Counted from the first letter of the stretch, positions 27,230-37,393 are shown. The stretch is DNA of 64,000 nucleotides from Gordonia otitidis NBRC 100426 (GCF_000248075.1 NZ_BAFB01000076.1:1-64000); one strand, 5' to 3'. Notes: generated by a model not told the origin, from the letters alone. Numbers and translations are program-made.

Positions 27230-30200
27230 ATGGCCCGATCCACTGCAGTTCAGGGCGAGGCGGCCACGGCCCTGCTGAACATCGGCAAATTCTTCACCCG
27301 CTGGGACGAAACCTCCGACGGGAGAGTCGTTTTCCGCGAGGGCGGCCGTGCCGGAGACATCTTCTACCGTGATCGGTGGAACCACGACAAGATCGTGCGA
27401 TCAACCCACGGGGTCAACTGCACCGGGTCGTGCTCATGGAAGGTGTACGTCAAGGACGGCATCATCACCTGGGAAACCCAGGAAACCGACTACCCAACTG
27501 TCGGCCCAGACCGACCGGAGTACGAACCGCGCGGTTGTCCCAGGGGCGCTGCCTTCTCGTGGTACACCTACTCGCCCACCCGGGTGCGATACCCGTACGC
27601 CCGCGGGGTGCTCGTCGAGATGTTCCGCGAGGCGAAGGCCAAGACCGGCGACCCGGTGCTGGCGTGGGCCGACATCGTCGGAGATCCGTTGCGGCGCAAG
27701 TCCTACCAACAGGCACGTGGCAAGGGCGGCCTGGTGCGGGTGAGCTGGGAGGAGGCCATCGAGATGGCCGCCGCCGCACACGTGCACACCATCAAGACCT
27801 ACGGGCCGGACCGGTGTTCGGGCTTTTCGCCGATTCCCGCGATGTCGATGGTCTCGCACTGCGTCGGCACCCGCTTCATCCAGTTGATCGGCGGGGTGAT
27901 GACCTCGTTCTACGACTGGTACGCCGACCTGCCCGTCGCCAGTCCGCAGGTGTTCGGCGATCAGACCGACGTCCCGGAGTCGGGCGACTGGTGGGATGCG
28001 TCGTATCTGATGATGTGGGGTTCGAACGTCCCGGTCACCCGAACCCCAGACGCCCACTGGATGGCGGAAGTCCGATATCGCGGGACGAAAGTGGTGGCGG
28101 TCAGTCCCGACTACGCCGACAACACCAAGTTCGCCGACGAGTGGCTGCCCGCGCAGGCCGGTACCGACGCCGCGCTGGCCATGGCGATGGGCCACGTGAT
28201 TCTGTCGGAGTTCTTCGTCGCCCGATCCACCCCGTTCTTCGAGAAGTACGTGCGCTCCTACACAGACCTGCCATTCCTGATCCATCTCGACGAACACGAA
28301 CACGGCCTCGTTCCCGGCAAGTTCCTCACCGCAGACGAACTGACCCCGGTCGAACCGACCGCGAGCGACGTCGAACCCGATCCCGATGCTGTCTGGAAGA
28401 CCGTCGTTCTCGACGAACACACCGGTCGCCCGGCGGTCCCGAACGGGTCCCTGGGCTTCCGGCGCTCGACCACGGGCGAGGGCAGGTGGAATCTCGAGCT
28501 CGACGGGATAGCGCCCGCACTCAGCCTCTACGGACGCCCGGAAGCGGGGCTCGCCGAGATCGCTCTACCCGCATTCGACAGCCCGGACGGGAGCGGTTCG
28601 GTACTGCGTCGCGGGGTACCGACCGCTGTCGTCGACGGCCACCTCGTCACCACCGTCTACGACCTGATGCTCGCCCAATACGGAGTACGCCGCGATGGCA
28701 TGCCCGGCGAGTGGCCGTCCGGGTACGACGATGCGATAACGCCCTACACACCTGCCTGGCAGGCTGAGATCACCAGCGTGCCCGCCGAGGCCGCGATCCG
28801 GATCGCACGGGAATTCGCCACCAATTCCGTCGATTCGGGTGGCCGGTCGATGATCATCATGGGCGCCGGTATCTGTCAGTGGTTCCACGGCGACGCGACC
28901 TACCGCGCCATCCTGTCACTACTGATCCTGACCGGTTGCATGGGCCGCAACGGCGGCGGCTGGGCCCACTATGTGGGGCAGGAGAAGTGCCGGCCCATCA
29001 CCGGCTGGATGTCGCTGGCCAACGGCCTCGACTGGAGCCGCCCACCGCGCACCATGACCGGGACGTCGTACTGGTACATGCATACCGACCAGTGGCGTAA
29101 CGACGGCTATTCTGCTGCGTCACTGGCATCCCCACTCTCCCGCGGGACACTCGATCACCAACACACCGCGGACGCCATCGCCCAGTCGGCCCGACTCGGG
29201 TGGATGCCGTTCTATCCGCAGTTCGACCGCAATCCGCTCGACGTCGCCGAAGACGCCCGCGACGCGGTCCAGCGTGGCGACGCGGAATCCGCGTCGAACT
29301 ATGTGGCGCAGCACCTTTCCGACGGTTCCCTGACACCGTCGATCAGCGATGTCGACGCACCGGAGAACTGGCCACGCACGCTCATCCTGTGGCGGTCGAA
29401 CCTCATGGGGTCGTCGGCGAAGGGCAATGAGTACTTCCTGCGAAACCTCCTCGGCACCCACAACAACGTGATGGGAACCGAATCACCGGATATCCCACGC
29501 CCCAACGATGTTCGGTGGCACGAGAATGCGCCGGAGGGCAAACTCGATCTCCTCCTGTCGGCAGATTTCCGGATGACGTCGACGACCCTTCTCTCCGACA
29601 TCGTCCTACCCGCGGCTACGTGGTACGAGAAGAACGACCTGTCGTCGACAGACATGCATCCCTTCGTCCATGCGTTCTCTCCCGCCATCGACCCGCCGTG
29701 GGAGGCCAAGACCGATTTCGATCTCTTCCACCTGCTCGCGGTCGAACTGTCCGAGCAGGCGAAGACCCACCTCGGTGTGCGCCACGATCTCGTCGCCACT
29801 CCGATGCAGCACGACACCCCGGGAGAAACCGCACAACCCAAGGGCACCGTCGACGACTGGGCGACGTCGACGTCGCCCGGACGACCGGGAGTCAACATGC
29901 CGTCGTTCACGGTGGTCGAACGCGACTACACCGCGATCGCCGAGAAACTCGCCTCCGTCGGGCCACTGGCCGACACACTCGGCTTCGCCAACAAGGGCGT
30001 CACCTTCGACATCGCAGAGCAGTCACGGCGCCTCGCGGATCGCAACGGGGTCATGCTCGGGGGCGCCGGCGACGGCAGGCCCGCGATCGACACGGATGCC
30101 AAGATGGCCGACGCGATCCTGATGTTCTCGGGCACCACCAACGGGGCTCTGGCCGTCAACGGCTTCGAGAAGCTCCAGAAGCGAGTCGGCACGACGCTCG

Positions 30201-30955
30201 TCGACCTCGCCGCGGGCAACGCCGACAAGCAGATCACCTTCGCCGACACCCAGCAGGCACCGGTCCCGGTGTTCACCTCGTCGGAATGGTCCGGCTCCGA
30301 GACGGGCGGCAGACGCTACGCCCCGTTCACGGTGAACATCGAGCGGCTCAAGCCGTTTCACACATTGACCGGACGTATGCACTTCTATCTCGACCACGAC
30401 TGGATGATCGACCTCGGTGAGTCGCTACCCGTGTACCGCCCGCCGTTGGACATGCACCGATTGTTCGGTGAGCCCAGGCTCGGACCAGACGGGTCGCAGC
30501 AGATCACCGTGAGATACCTGACGCCACACTCGAAGTGGTCCATCCACTCCGAGTACCAGGACAACCTCCTGATGCTCTCGCTGTCGCGGGGTGGCCCCAC
30601 AGCGTGGCTGAGCCCGTCGGATGCCGCGGCCATCGATGTTCACGACAACGAGTGGATCGAATGTGTGAACGCCAACGGCGTCGTGGTGTGCAGGGCGATC
30701 GTCAGCCATCGGATGCCCGCCGGTGTCGTCTACGTCCACCATGCGCAGGAGCGCACGATCGACGTCCCGAAATCGGAGGCGACGGGCCGTCGCGGCGGAA
30801 TGCACAACTCCGCCACCCGACTTCTGGTCAAACCCACTCATCTGATCGGCGGCTACGCCCAATTGTCTTACGCATTCAACTATTTCGGCCCCGCGGGAAA
30901 TCAGCGTGACATGGTGTCGACGATACGCAAGCGCAGCCAGGAGGTGACGTACTGA
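27230..30955 (+). CDS. narG: Respiratory nitrate reductase alpha subunit
   Basis: This 1241-residue catalytic subunit reduces nitrate to nitrite at a Mo-bisMGD centre on the cytoplasmic side. The [4Fe-4S] FS0 motif begins HGVNCTGSC (near residue 61) with a later Cys near residue 101 (RGCPRG). The molybdenum Asp lies in FGDQTDVPES near residue 247, and SNVPVTRTPDAH follows. The length is that of the family. The ATG is six bases after TATGGT and may start a leaderless message. It overlaps narH (TGATG). It belongs to narGHJI, which lies between the two halves of the spc operon. Confidence 0.97.
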   Translation: MARSTAVQGEAATALLNIGKFFTRWDETSDGRVVFREGGRAGDIFYRDRWNHDKIVRSTHGVNCTGSCSWKVYVKDGIITWETQETDYPTVGPDRPEYEPRGCPRGAAFSWYTYSPTRVRYPYARGVLVEMFREAKAKTGDPVLAWADIVGDPLRRKSYQQARGKGGLVRVSWEEAIEMAAAAHVHTIKTYGPDRCSGFSPIPAMSMVSHCVGTRFIQLIGGVMTSFYDWYADLPVASPQVFGDQTDVPESGDWWDASYLMMWGSNVPVTRTPDAHWMAEVRYRGTKVVAVSPDYADNTKFADEWLPAQAGTDAALAMAMGHVILSEFFVARSTPFFEKYVRSYTDLPFLIHLDEHEHGLVPGKFLTADELTPVEPTASDVEPDPDAVWKTVVLDEHTGRPAVPNGSLGFRRSTTGEGRWNLELDGIAPALSLYGRPEAGLAEIALPAFDSPDGSGSVLRRGVPTAVVDGHLVTTVYDLMLAQYGVRRDGMPGEWPSGYDDAITPYTPAWQAEITSVPAEAAIRIAREFATNSVDSGGRSMIIMGAGICQWFHGDATYRAILSLLILTGCMGRNGGGWAHYVGQEKCRPITGWMSLANGLDWSRPPRTMTGTSYWYMHTDQWRNDGYSAASLASPLSRGTLDHQHTADAIAQSARLGWMPFYPQFDRNPLDVAEDARDAVQRGDAESASNYVAQHLSDGSLTPSISDVDAPENWPRTLILWRSNLMGSSAKGNEYFLRNLLGTHNNVMGTESPDIPRPNDVRWHENAPEGKLDLLLSADFRMTSTTLLSDIVLPAATWYEKNDLSSTDMHPFVHAFSPAIDPPWEAKTDFDLFHLLAVELSEQAKTHLGVRHDLVATPMQHDTPGETAQPKGTVDDWATSTSPGRPGVNMPSFTVVERDYTAIAEKLASVGPLADTLGFANKGVTFDIAEQSRRLADRNGVMLGGAGDGRPAIDTDAKMADAILMFSGTTNGALAVNGFEKLQKRVGTTLVDLAAGNADKQITFADTQQAPVPVFTSSEWSGSETGGRRYAPFTVNIERLKPFHTLTGRMHFYLDHDWMIDLGESLPVYRPPLDMHRLFGEPRLGPDGSQQITVRYLTPHSKWSIHSEYQDNLLMLSLSRGGPTAWLSPSDAAAIDVHDNEWIECVNANGVVVCRAIVSHRMPAGVVYVHHAQERTIDVPKSEATGRRGGMHNSATRLLVKPTHLIGGYAQLSYAFNYFGPAGNQRDMVSTIRKRSQEVTY

Positions 30956-32694
30956 TGCGGGTCATGGCACAGGTCGGCATGGTGATGAACCTCGACAAGT
31001 GTATCGGCTGCCACACCTGTTCGGTCACGTGCAAACAGGCGTGGACCAATCGGGCCGGCACCGAGTACGTCTGGTTCAACAACGTCGAAACGCGTCCGGG
31101 ACAAGGCTATCCGCGACGCTACGAGGATCAGGAGAAGTGGCGCGGCGGGTGGCATCTGAACAACAAGGGAAAGCTGCGGCTGCGCACGGGCGGCCGGATG
31201 CAGAAGTTGTTGACGCTCTTCGCGAGTCCCGTTCAGCCGACCATCTACGACTACTACGAGCCCTGGACCTACGACTACCAGATGCTCATCGACGCCCCGC
31301 TCGGCGACGACTTCCCCGTCGCACGCCCGAAATCGCTGCTGACCGGAGACGACACGAAGGTCACCTGGTCGGCGAACTGGGACGACGACCTCGGCGGTGC
31401 ACCGGAACTCGGCGAACTCGACCCTATCGTCGAGAAGCTACGCCGCGAGGCCGAGGATGCGGTCACCTTCAGCTTCGAGCAGACCTTCATGTTCTATCTG
31501 CCCCGGATCTGCGAACACTGCCTCAACCCCTCCTGCATGGCGTCGTGTCCGTCCGGGGCGATCTACAAGCGCAGCGAGGACGGGATCGTCCTCGTCGACC
31601 AGGATCGCTGTCGCGGCTGGCGTCAATGCGTCACGGGTTGTCCGTACAAGAAGATCTACTTCAACCACCGCACCGGCAAGGCAGAGAAGTGCACACTCTG
31701 CTATCCGCGGATCGAGGTCGGTCAACCGACCGTGTGCTCGGAGACATGCGTCGGACGGCTGCGCTACCTGGGACTGTTCCTCTACGACGTCGACGCGGTC
31801 ACCGCGGCAGCCTCCACACCGGACGACACCGACCTCTACGAAGCGCAACTCGATCTCCTGCTCGACCCGAACGATCCCGAGGTGATCGCCGGAGCGCGGG
31901 CGGAGGGCATCCCCGAGGACTGGCTCGACGCTGCACGTCGTTCTCCGATCTACGCGCTGGCCAAGGAGTTTCGGGTGGCACTTCCCCTGCACCCGGAGTA
32001 TCGGACGATGCCGATGGTCTGGTACGTCCCGCCACTGTCGCCCATCGTCGACCTGCTCAGCGGGCAGGGTCACGATGCTGAAGACGCCGGCACACTCTTC
32101 GGTGCGATCGACGCCTTACGCATTCCGGTGGAGTACCTCGCCGAGTTGTTCAGTGCGGGCGACACAGCGGTCATCGACTCGGTGCTCCGCAAACTCGCCG
32201 CGATGCGTTCCTACATGCGCGACGTCACGCTCGGCCGGGAACCGAACGCCGACATCCCCGCCTCCGTCGGAATGACCGAGGAGCAGGTCTACGAGATGTA
32301 TCGGCTCATGGCGCTCGCGAAATATGATGAGCGGTACGTCATTCCGACGGCTCATGTCGAACAGGCTGCCCAACTCGACGAGATGGCGTGCTCCCTCGAC
32401 TACGAGGACGGGCCGGGCATGTACGAGTCCGGTGCCTTCGGCGAAGCGAGCGGAACACCCACGCCGGTCTCGGTCGAAACCTTCCACGCGCTCAAACAAC
32501 GCCAGACCAGCGATACCGCGGCCAACTCGCACCGACTGGCCAACCGGACGAACCTGCTCAACTGGGACGGCAACGGATCACCGGTCGGGTTGTTCCCGGA
32601 GCGGGCGACACCGGACTCCACGCAGGCACAACGCACGCAGACAAGCCATCCGACGGCAGCACCCACGTCGCCCGACCCGCAGGCGTCGTCGTGA
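30955..32694 (+). CDS. narH: Respiratory nitrate reductase beta subunit
   Basis: This is a 579-residue iron-sulfur subunit that passes electrons from NarI to NarG. Four cysteine groups are visible: CIGCHTCSVTCK (from residue 18), CEHCLNPSCMASCP, CRGWRQCVTGCP (a Trp replaces one Cys, as expected for the 3Fe-4S cluster) and KCTLCYPRIE with CSETCVGR. The C-terminal 65 or so residues, rich in Thr, Ser, Pro and Gln, extend beyond the usual core. The stop overlaps the narJ start. Confidence 0.96.
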   Translation: MRVMAQVGMVMNLDKCIGCHTCSVTCKQAWTNRAGTEYVWFNNVETRPGQGYPRRYEDQEKWRGGWHLNNKGKLRLRTGGRMQKLLTLFASPVQPTIYDYYEPWTYDYQMLIDAPLGDDFPVARPKSLLTGDDTKVTWSANWDDDLGGAPELGELDPIVEKLRREAEDAVTFSFEQTFMFYLPRICEHCLNPSCMASCPSGAIYKRSEDGIVLVDQDRCRGWRQCVTGCPYKKIYFNHRTGKAEKCTLCYPRIEVGQPTVCSETCVGRLRYLGLFLYDVDAVTAAASTPDDTDLYEAQLDLLLDPNDPEVIAGARAEGIPEDWLDAARRSPIYALAKEFRVALPLHPEYRTMPMVWYVPPLSPIVDLLSGQGHDAEDAGTLFGAIDALRIPVEYLAELFSAGDTAVIDSVLRKLAAMRSYMRDVTLGREPNADIPASVGMTEEQVYEMYRLMALAKYDERYVIPTAHVEQAAQLDEMACSLDYEDGPGMYESGAFGEASGTPTPVSVETFHALKQRQTSDTAANSHRLANRTNLLNWDGNGSPVGLFPERATPDSTQAQRTQTSHPTAAPTSPDPQASS

Positions 32695-33401
32695 AGTGGC
32701 CGCGCCGCTCGACGTCGGCAGATCATCGAGTCGCATGGTTGACGGCATCGTGGTGTCTCGAGTACCCCGACGAGACGCTTCTCGGCCGAATCCCACTGGT
32801 AGGCAGTGCACTCGACGAACAAACCGATCACCCATCGATCCGAGGACTCCTGCGCTTCCTCGACCATCTCGGATCATCGACACTGGGCGAACTGATCGAC
32901 GACTACGTCGACACCTTCGATCTCTCCCGAAAACAAACTCTCTACCTGTCGTACTGGACCGATGGCGACACCCGACGCCGCGGCAGCGCGCTCGGCGAGT
33001 TCAAGACGCTGTATCGCGACAGCGGCCACCTCGTCGACCTGCATGGTGAGTTGCCCGATCACCTGCCGATCGTGCTGGAGTTCGCCGCGCGCGTCGACCC
33101 CGCCGCGGGAGCGCGGGTACTCGAGAAGTACCGGCCCGCCCTCGAGTTGATCCGATTCGCACTGCAGGACCGCCGTTCCCCGTACACCGATGTCCTTGCC
33201 GCCATCTGTTCGACGCTGCCGGGTGAGTCACCCGCCGATCAACGCGCCGCGCGCGCTCTCACCCCGGCGCTGGGCGTCGAGAGCGTCGGCCTCGAGCCGT
33301 TCGATCCGCGCCTGCTCCCCCTGTCGACGACGGCCCAGACCCCGATGCCACAGTCCCCGATGCCCTCGATCCCGATGCGTCAGACCCCCGAGATGAGGTG
33401 A
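32691..33401 (+). CDS. narJ: Nitrate reductase assembly chaperone
   Basis: This is a 236-residue TorD/NarJ-family chaperone that holds NarG until the molybdenum cofactor is inserted. Helical blocks WCLEYPDETL, LYLSYWTDGDTRRRGSALGEF and HLPIVLEFAA are typical. The GTG at 32691 overlaps the narH stop (GTGA); a longer frame upstream is a shadow of narH. The final 24 residues form a Met/Pro-rich tail (TPMPQSPMPSIPM) not expected in the family. Confidence 0.93.
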   Translation: MKWPRRSTSADHRVAWLTASWCLEYPDETLLGRIPLVGSALDEQTDHPSIRGLLRFLDHLGSSTLGELIDDYVDTFDLSRKQTLYLSYWTDGDTRRRGSALGEFKTLYRDSGHLVDLHGELPDHLPIVLEFAARVDPAAGARVLEKYRPALELIRFALQDRRSPYTDVLAAICSTLPGESPADQRAARALTPALGVESVGLEPFDPRLLPLSTTAQTPMPQSPMPSIPMRQTPEMR

Positions 33402-34156
33402 TGGAGATGGACATCTTCCTGTGGGGCGTACTGCCCTATCTCGTGCTGCTCATACTCATCGGCGGCACGATCTGGCGCTACCGCTACGACAAGTTCGGCT
33501 GGACGACGCGCTCGTCGGAGCTCTACGAGTCACGCCTGCTACGCATCGCGTCGCCGATGTTCCACTACGGGATCCTGGTGGTGATCATCGGGCACGCCAT
33601 CGGACTGGCGATCCCGCAGTCATGGACCGATGCGCTGGGCGTCTCGGAAACGATGTACCACTGGGGCGCAGGCTTTTTCGGGGTCCTCGCTGCGGCGGCG
33701 ACACTACTCGGCGTCGGCCTGCTCATCTACCGCCGCCGCACCACGGGGCCGGTGTACATGGCGACGACCCGCAACGACAAGCTGATGTACCTGGTGCTTG
33801 TGTGCGCGTTGATCGCGGGCACCTACATCACCGTCGTCGGAGCGGTCGATCCGCGCGGTCCCGGCGTGAACTACCGGCAGACCGTCTCACCGTGGTTCCG
33901 CTCGATCTTCATACTGCAACCGGACATTCGCGCGATGGACGCGGCACCGCTGCGATTCCACGTCCACGTGCTCATCGGCTTGACGTTGTTCGCGCTCGTG
34001 CCGTTCACGCGCCTCGTCCACATGTTCACCGCACCCGTGCACTATCTGTTCCGGCCCTACATCGTCTACCGCAGCCGCGACCGGCTGCCCGCACCGGGCG
34101 ACCGACCGACGCGACGCGGGTGGCAACCGGTCGGCGTCAAAGACCGCGACCGATAG
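33398..34156 (+). CDS. narI: Respiratory nitrate reductase gamma subunit (cytochrome b)
   Basis: This is a 252-residue membrane subunit with five hydrophobic segments. It oxidises menaquinol and holds two b-type hemes. Candidate heme ligands are His in MFHYG, GHAIG, FHVHVLIG and RLVHMFTAPVHYL. Starts at GTG 33398, ATG 33401 and ATG 33407 are all possible; the first two overlap the narJ stop. It ends the nar operon; no nitrite reductase or nitrate transporter follows. Confidence 0.95.
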   Translation: MMEMDIFLWGVLPYLVLLILIGGTIWRYRYDKFGWTTRSSELYESRLLRIASPMFHYGILVVIIGHAIGLAIPQSWTDALGVSETMYHWGAGFFGVLAAAATLLGVGLLIYRRRTTGPVYMATTRNDKLMYLVLVCALIAGTYITVVGAVDPRGPGVNYRQTVSPWFRSIFILQPDIRAMDAAPLRFHVHVLIGLTLFALVPFTRLVHMFTAPVHYLFRPYIVYRSRDRLPAPGDRPTRRGWQPVGVKDRDR

Positions 34157-34285
34157 GCGACGCGCCGCGCAGAGCGTGGGCACCGAGGATCGTCACCGAT
34201 CAGCGTTGGACGCTTCACCGATTTCGTCTCACCCCTCCAGTGAACACTTGTACCCCTGCCTAACGGTAAGTTACGGTTCCCGAAG

Positions 34286-34322
34286 ACCGTGGCGTGAATC
34301 ACTCATAATCTCGAGCCACGGT
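34286..34322. repeat. Inverted arms around a -10-like hexamer before the lipase
   Basis: ACCGTGGC (34286-34293) and GCCACGGT (34315-34322) form eight-base arms separated by 21 bases that contain CATAATCT (34304-34311), a good -10 candidate. A repressor or a folded leader could act here. No matching -35 was found. Confidence 0.35.
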
Positions 34323-34348
34323 GATCTCACAGTTTGAGGGGACTGCAC

Positions 34349-35458
34349 TTGTCTACGACCACATCAGTGAAGACGCCCGCGATTCGACGCGGATGGGCCC
34401 GTCGGCTGGCCGTCAGCGCCGCAGCAGCCGCACTCGGCGTCGGCCTCACTGCCGCTCTGGCCGGTCCTGCCGCTGCTGCCGATCAGCAGCAACAACTCGC
34501 CGACGAGATCGCCGCGGGCGCGAAGAAGCCTGTCGTCGCGGCGAATATCTACAAGGGCGCGAGCTCGTCGTCGATCCCCACCGGCAACGGGCCCGCTCAA
34601 CAGAGCTTTCTCGCCGCATTCGGCTACGGGGTGTTCTCCCCGAATACCGCTCCACCGGGCGCAAACGACTGGAACTGCAAGCCCACCGAGGGCAAGGAGC
34701 CCGTGGTACTGGTTCACGGCACCTGGGAGAACTCCTATGACAACTGGGCGATGATCTCCCCCGAACTCAAGAAAGCCGGCTACTGCGTCTATGCCATGAA
34801 CTACGGAATCGCAGCGCCACTGGCGGGCGGCGGCGTCGGCCCTGTCCTGCCCGGCCGCTTCGGCACCGGTGACATCACGAAGTCGGCCGCACAGATCGGC
34901 GGATTCGTCGACAAGGTCCGTGCGGCAACGGGTTCGGAGAAGGTCAACATGGTGGGTCACTCGCAAGGCGGCGTCGTCGCACGTCAGTTCATCCGCTACA
35001 ACAATGGCGCGTCGAAGGTCGACCACCTGGTGACCCTGGGTGCGACCAACAACGGCACCACCCTGATCGGCATCGGCGCGCTCGGTAGAACCATCAACAA
35101 CCTCGGTATCGACGTCCTCGGGCCCGTCGCGCTACTCGTCGGATCGTCAGGCATTCAGCAGGTCTACGACTCCGAGTTCATCAAGCATCTCAACGCAGGC
35201 GGCAAATACGCGATCGGCGACGTGCAGTACACCATCCTCGGCACCCGCTACGACGAGGTGACGACACCCTTCGATTCGACGTTCTTCCCGCGTGGAACCA
35301 AGAACACCCGAAATATCGTGCTGCAGAACGGCTGTGAACAGGATGCCTCCGACCACGTCTCGATGAGCTACTCGCCGCGCGCGGTGTCTATCATCAAGAA
35401 CGCACTCGATCCGTCGTCGAAGATCGTGTGTGCCCCCAACGCCTGGGCGATCGGCTGA
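34349..35458 (+). CDS. Secreted lipase/esterase of the alpha/beta-hydrolase fold
   Basis: This 369-residue protein has a Sec signal: RRGWARRLAVSAAAAALGVGL, cleaved after GPAAAA near residue 45. The mature enzyme has the oxyanion region VVLVHGTWENSYDNW and the nucleophile elbow GHSQGG (near residue 207), with later Asp and His candidates (TRYDEVTTP, DHVSMSYSP). It resembles class-2 lipases of actinobacteria, which cleave lipids outside the cell. I chose TTG 34349 because GAGGGG lies seven bases upstream; other starts in the same frame are 5 and 2 codons earlier. Confidence 0.85.
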   Translation: MSTTTSVKTPAIRRGWARRLAVSAAAAALGVGLTAALAGPAAAADQQQQLADEIAAGAKKPVVAANIYKGASSSSIPTGNGPAQQSFLAAFGYGVFSPNTAPPGANDWNCKPTEGKEPVVLVHGTWENSYDNWAMISPELKKAGYCVYAMNYGIAAPLAGGGVGPVLPGRFGTGDITKSAAQIGGFVDKVRAATGSEKVNMVGHSQGGVVARQFIRYNNGASKVDHLVTLGATNNGTTLIGIGALGRTINNLGIDVLGPVALLVGSSGIQQVYDSEFIKHLNAGGKYAIGDVQYTILGTRYDEVTTPFDSTFFPRGTKNTRNIVLQNGCEQDASDHVSMSYSPRAVSIIKNALDPSSKIVCAPNAWAIG

Positions 35459-35512
35459 CCCCAGCCGCTGTCCGACGATGTCGTCGGTTCTCGAGGTCAC
35501 ACGCGCAACCAG

Positions 35513-35545
35513 ACAGTCCCGCGGCCGGCGTGGCCGCGGGACTGT
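35513..35545. terminator. Bidirectional terminator between lipase and kdc
   Basis: A perfect 14-base-pair stem (35513-35526 with 35532-35545) with a five-base loop GGCGT lies between the convergent lipase and decarboxylase genes, 13 bases from the kdc stop. The T-run is weak on both sides, as is common in high-GC actinobacteria. Confidence 0.75.
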
Positions 35546-35558
35546 TCAGGGCGTCCGG

Positions 35559-37241
35559 TCAGCCGACGTTCGCGGTAACCGCGGCCGACGCAATGGCCGT
35601 CAGTGTGGGTGGGACGTCGAGTTCGGCGGTGACGGCCTCGATGAGGGTGAGGCGATCGGGATTCCCGGCGGCCCGGGCCAGGGCGGCGTCGAGTTCAGCC
35701 CGTGTCGTGACGAACTCGGTGGTGACGAGACCACTGGTCCCGCCGAGCACGTAAGGAAGTTGCGTCCACACCCACTGCGCGATGTCGTTGTAGCGCTTGG
35801 TCGGTCCGTGGATCGCCCGCTCCACCGTGTATCCGTTGTTGTTGACGACAACGATGACCGCGGGCACGGCGTTGCGGATCACTGTGCCCAACTCTGCGGC
35901 GGTCATCTGCGCCGCGCCGTCGCCGATGAGGAGGACCGGTCGACGTTCGGGCGCGGCCAGGGCGGCACCGAGCAGCGCGGGCAGCGTATAGCCGATCGAG
36001 GCCCAGAGCGGTTGACCCATGAACACCGCACCGTGCGGAAGTCGTTCCGAGGCCAGACCGTAGAAGCTCGTGCCCTGTTCGGCGAGGACGATGTCCGACG
36101 ACGTCACCGCCGCCGCGACACCGTGCCACAACGCCTCCTGCGTCAGTGCCCCTCCCTTTGACTGGTCACGGATCCGGCGATGCGCGCACATCGACTGCCC
36201 TCCGACAGGCTCGGCCGCGACGACGAGTTCCGCCAGGGTTTCGAGCGCATCGTGCATCTCGACGCGGTCGAACACTTCTCCGGCGACAACTGCGGTGTGC
36301 GGTTGCAGATCGATCCTCGCGTTCGCATCGAGATGTTGACTGAAGTACCCCGACACCAGATCCGTGAACGAGACGCCTGCGGTGATCAGCACCGGCGCGT
36401 TCTCCACGGCTCGGCGAACCTCCGGTCGGCTCGCCTCCCCGACGTAGATGCCGAGGTAGCCGGGAGCCGACTCGTCGACGACCCGTCGCCCCCACAGCAA
36501 CGAAGAGTACTGGAGCCCACCGACTTTGATCAGTCTGTCGAGGGCTTCCTGCGCGCCCGACCGGTGCACGAAGATGTCGGCGAGCACTACTGGGGAGTGA
36601 TCGTCGAGCAGTCGGCGCGCCGCGGCGGCGAAGGGTCGCAGAGCATTCGGATCGGTGCACATCGACCGCACGGCGAGCGATCCCGACGGCCGGACGCAGA
36701 TCGCCTCGGCCACGTCCGCGGGCAACGAGAGGTAGCCCGGCCTGCTGGTCACGATCATCTCCGACAGCACCCGGTCGATCTCGGCCGCTGCCGTGTCGGG
36801 AGTGAGGACGGCCTGCGCCACGGTGACTTCGGCCGACATCCGGACCATATGGTCGAAGTCGCCGTCGCCGAGGGAGTGATGTGTCGGGCGGCCTGAAGAC
36901 TGCACGAACTCCGTCGGCGAGCCGACGATGTGGAGCACCGGCACGAACTCGGCGTACGACCCCGCGATCGCGTTCACGGCACTGAGCTCGCCGACACCGA
37001 AGGTCGTCGAGACCACCCCGAACCCACGCATCCGTGCATAACCGTCGGCCGCGTAGCCTGCGCCCAGCTCATTGGCGGTGCCCACCCACCTCATGTCGCT
37101 GCGCTCGTCGACGTGATCGAGGAACCCGAGGGTGAAGTCGCCGGGTACTCCGAAGACCGTGTCGACGTCGAGCTCCGCGAGTCGATCGAGCAGATAGTCG
37201 GCAACGGTGTACCGAGTTGTGTGCGAGTCGGTGTAGTTCAT
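35559..37241 (-). CDS. kdc: Thiamine-diphosphate 2-keto-acid decarboxylase
   Basis: This is a 560-residue enzyme of the pyruvate/indolepyruvate decarboxylase group. The ThDP-activating Glu is in ANELGAGYAADGY (near 60), the His-His pair typical of decarboxylases in PTHHSLGDG (near 122), and the ThDP-Mg motif runs from GDGAAQM to VNNNGYTVE (near 440-475). It would convert branched or aromatic 2-keto acids to aldehydes, as M. tuberculosis Kdc does. The exact substrate is unknown. It is a single gene with an 11-base inverted repeat about 150 bases upstream. Confidence 0.88.
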   Translation of the reverse strand: MNYTDSHTTRYTVADYLLDRLAELDVDTVFGVPGDFTLGFLDHVDERSDMRWVGTANELGAGYAADGYARMRGFGVVSTTFGVGELSAVNAIAGSYAEFVPVLHIVGSPTEFVQSSGRPTHHSLGDGDFDHMVRMSAEVTVAQAVLTPDTAAAEIDRVLSEMIVTSRPGYLSLPADVAEAICVRPSGSLAVRSMCTDPNALRPFAAAARRLLDDHSPVVLADIFVHRSGAQEALDRLIKVGGLQYSSLLWGRRVVDESAPGYLGIYVGEASRPEVRRAVENAPVLITAGVSFTDLVSGYFSQHLDANARIDLQPHTAVVAGEVFDRVEMHDALETLAELVVAAEPVGGQSMCAHRRIRDQSKGGALTQEALWHGVAAAVTSSDIVLAEQGTSFYGLASERLPHGAVFMGQPLWASIGYTLPALLGAALAAPERRPVLLIGDGAAQMTAAELGTVIRNAVPAVIVVVNNNGYTVERAIHGPTKRYNDIAQWVWTQLPYVLGGTSGLVTTEFVTTRAELDAALARAAGNPDRLTLIEAVTAELDVPPTLTAIASAAVTANVG

Positions 37242-37393
37242 GGTCGTGTCCTCCGTCTTCGGCCCCGGTCACCCCGGTTGGGCTCGCCGTGAGGGGCTGA
37301 CGATGAGTCTTCGCTCACCGGGCCGGCCCGAGGATCGCACGATCAGGCGATACACCGGGTGACCGTTGCATCCCCCTATCGGCGGACGCGCGA

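Noticed and set aside
35559-37241. Acetolactate synthase as an alternative to kdc
   Set aside because: The His-His motif PTHHSLGDG and overall pattern fit the decarboxylase group better.
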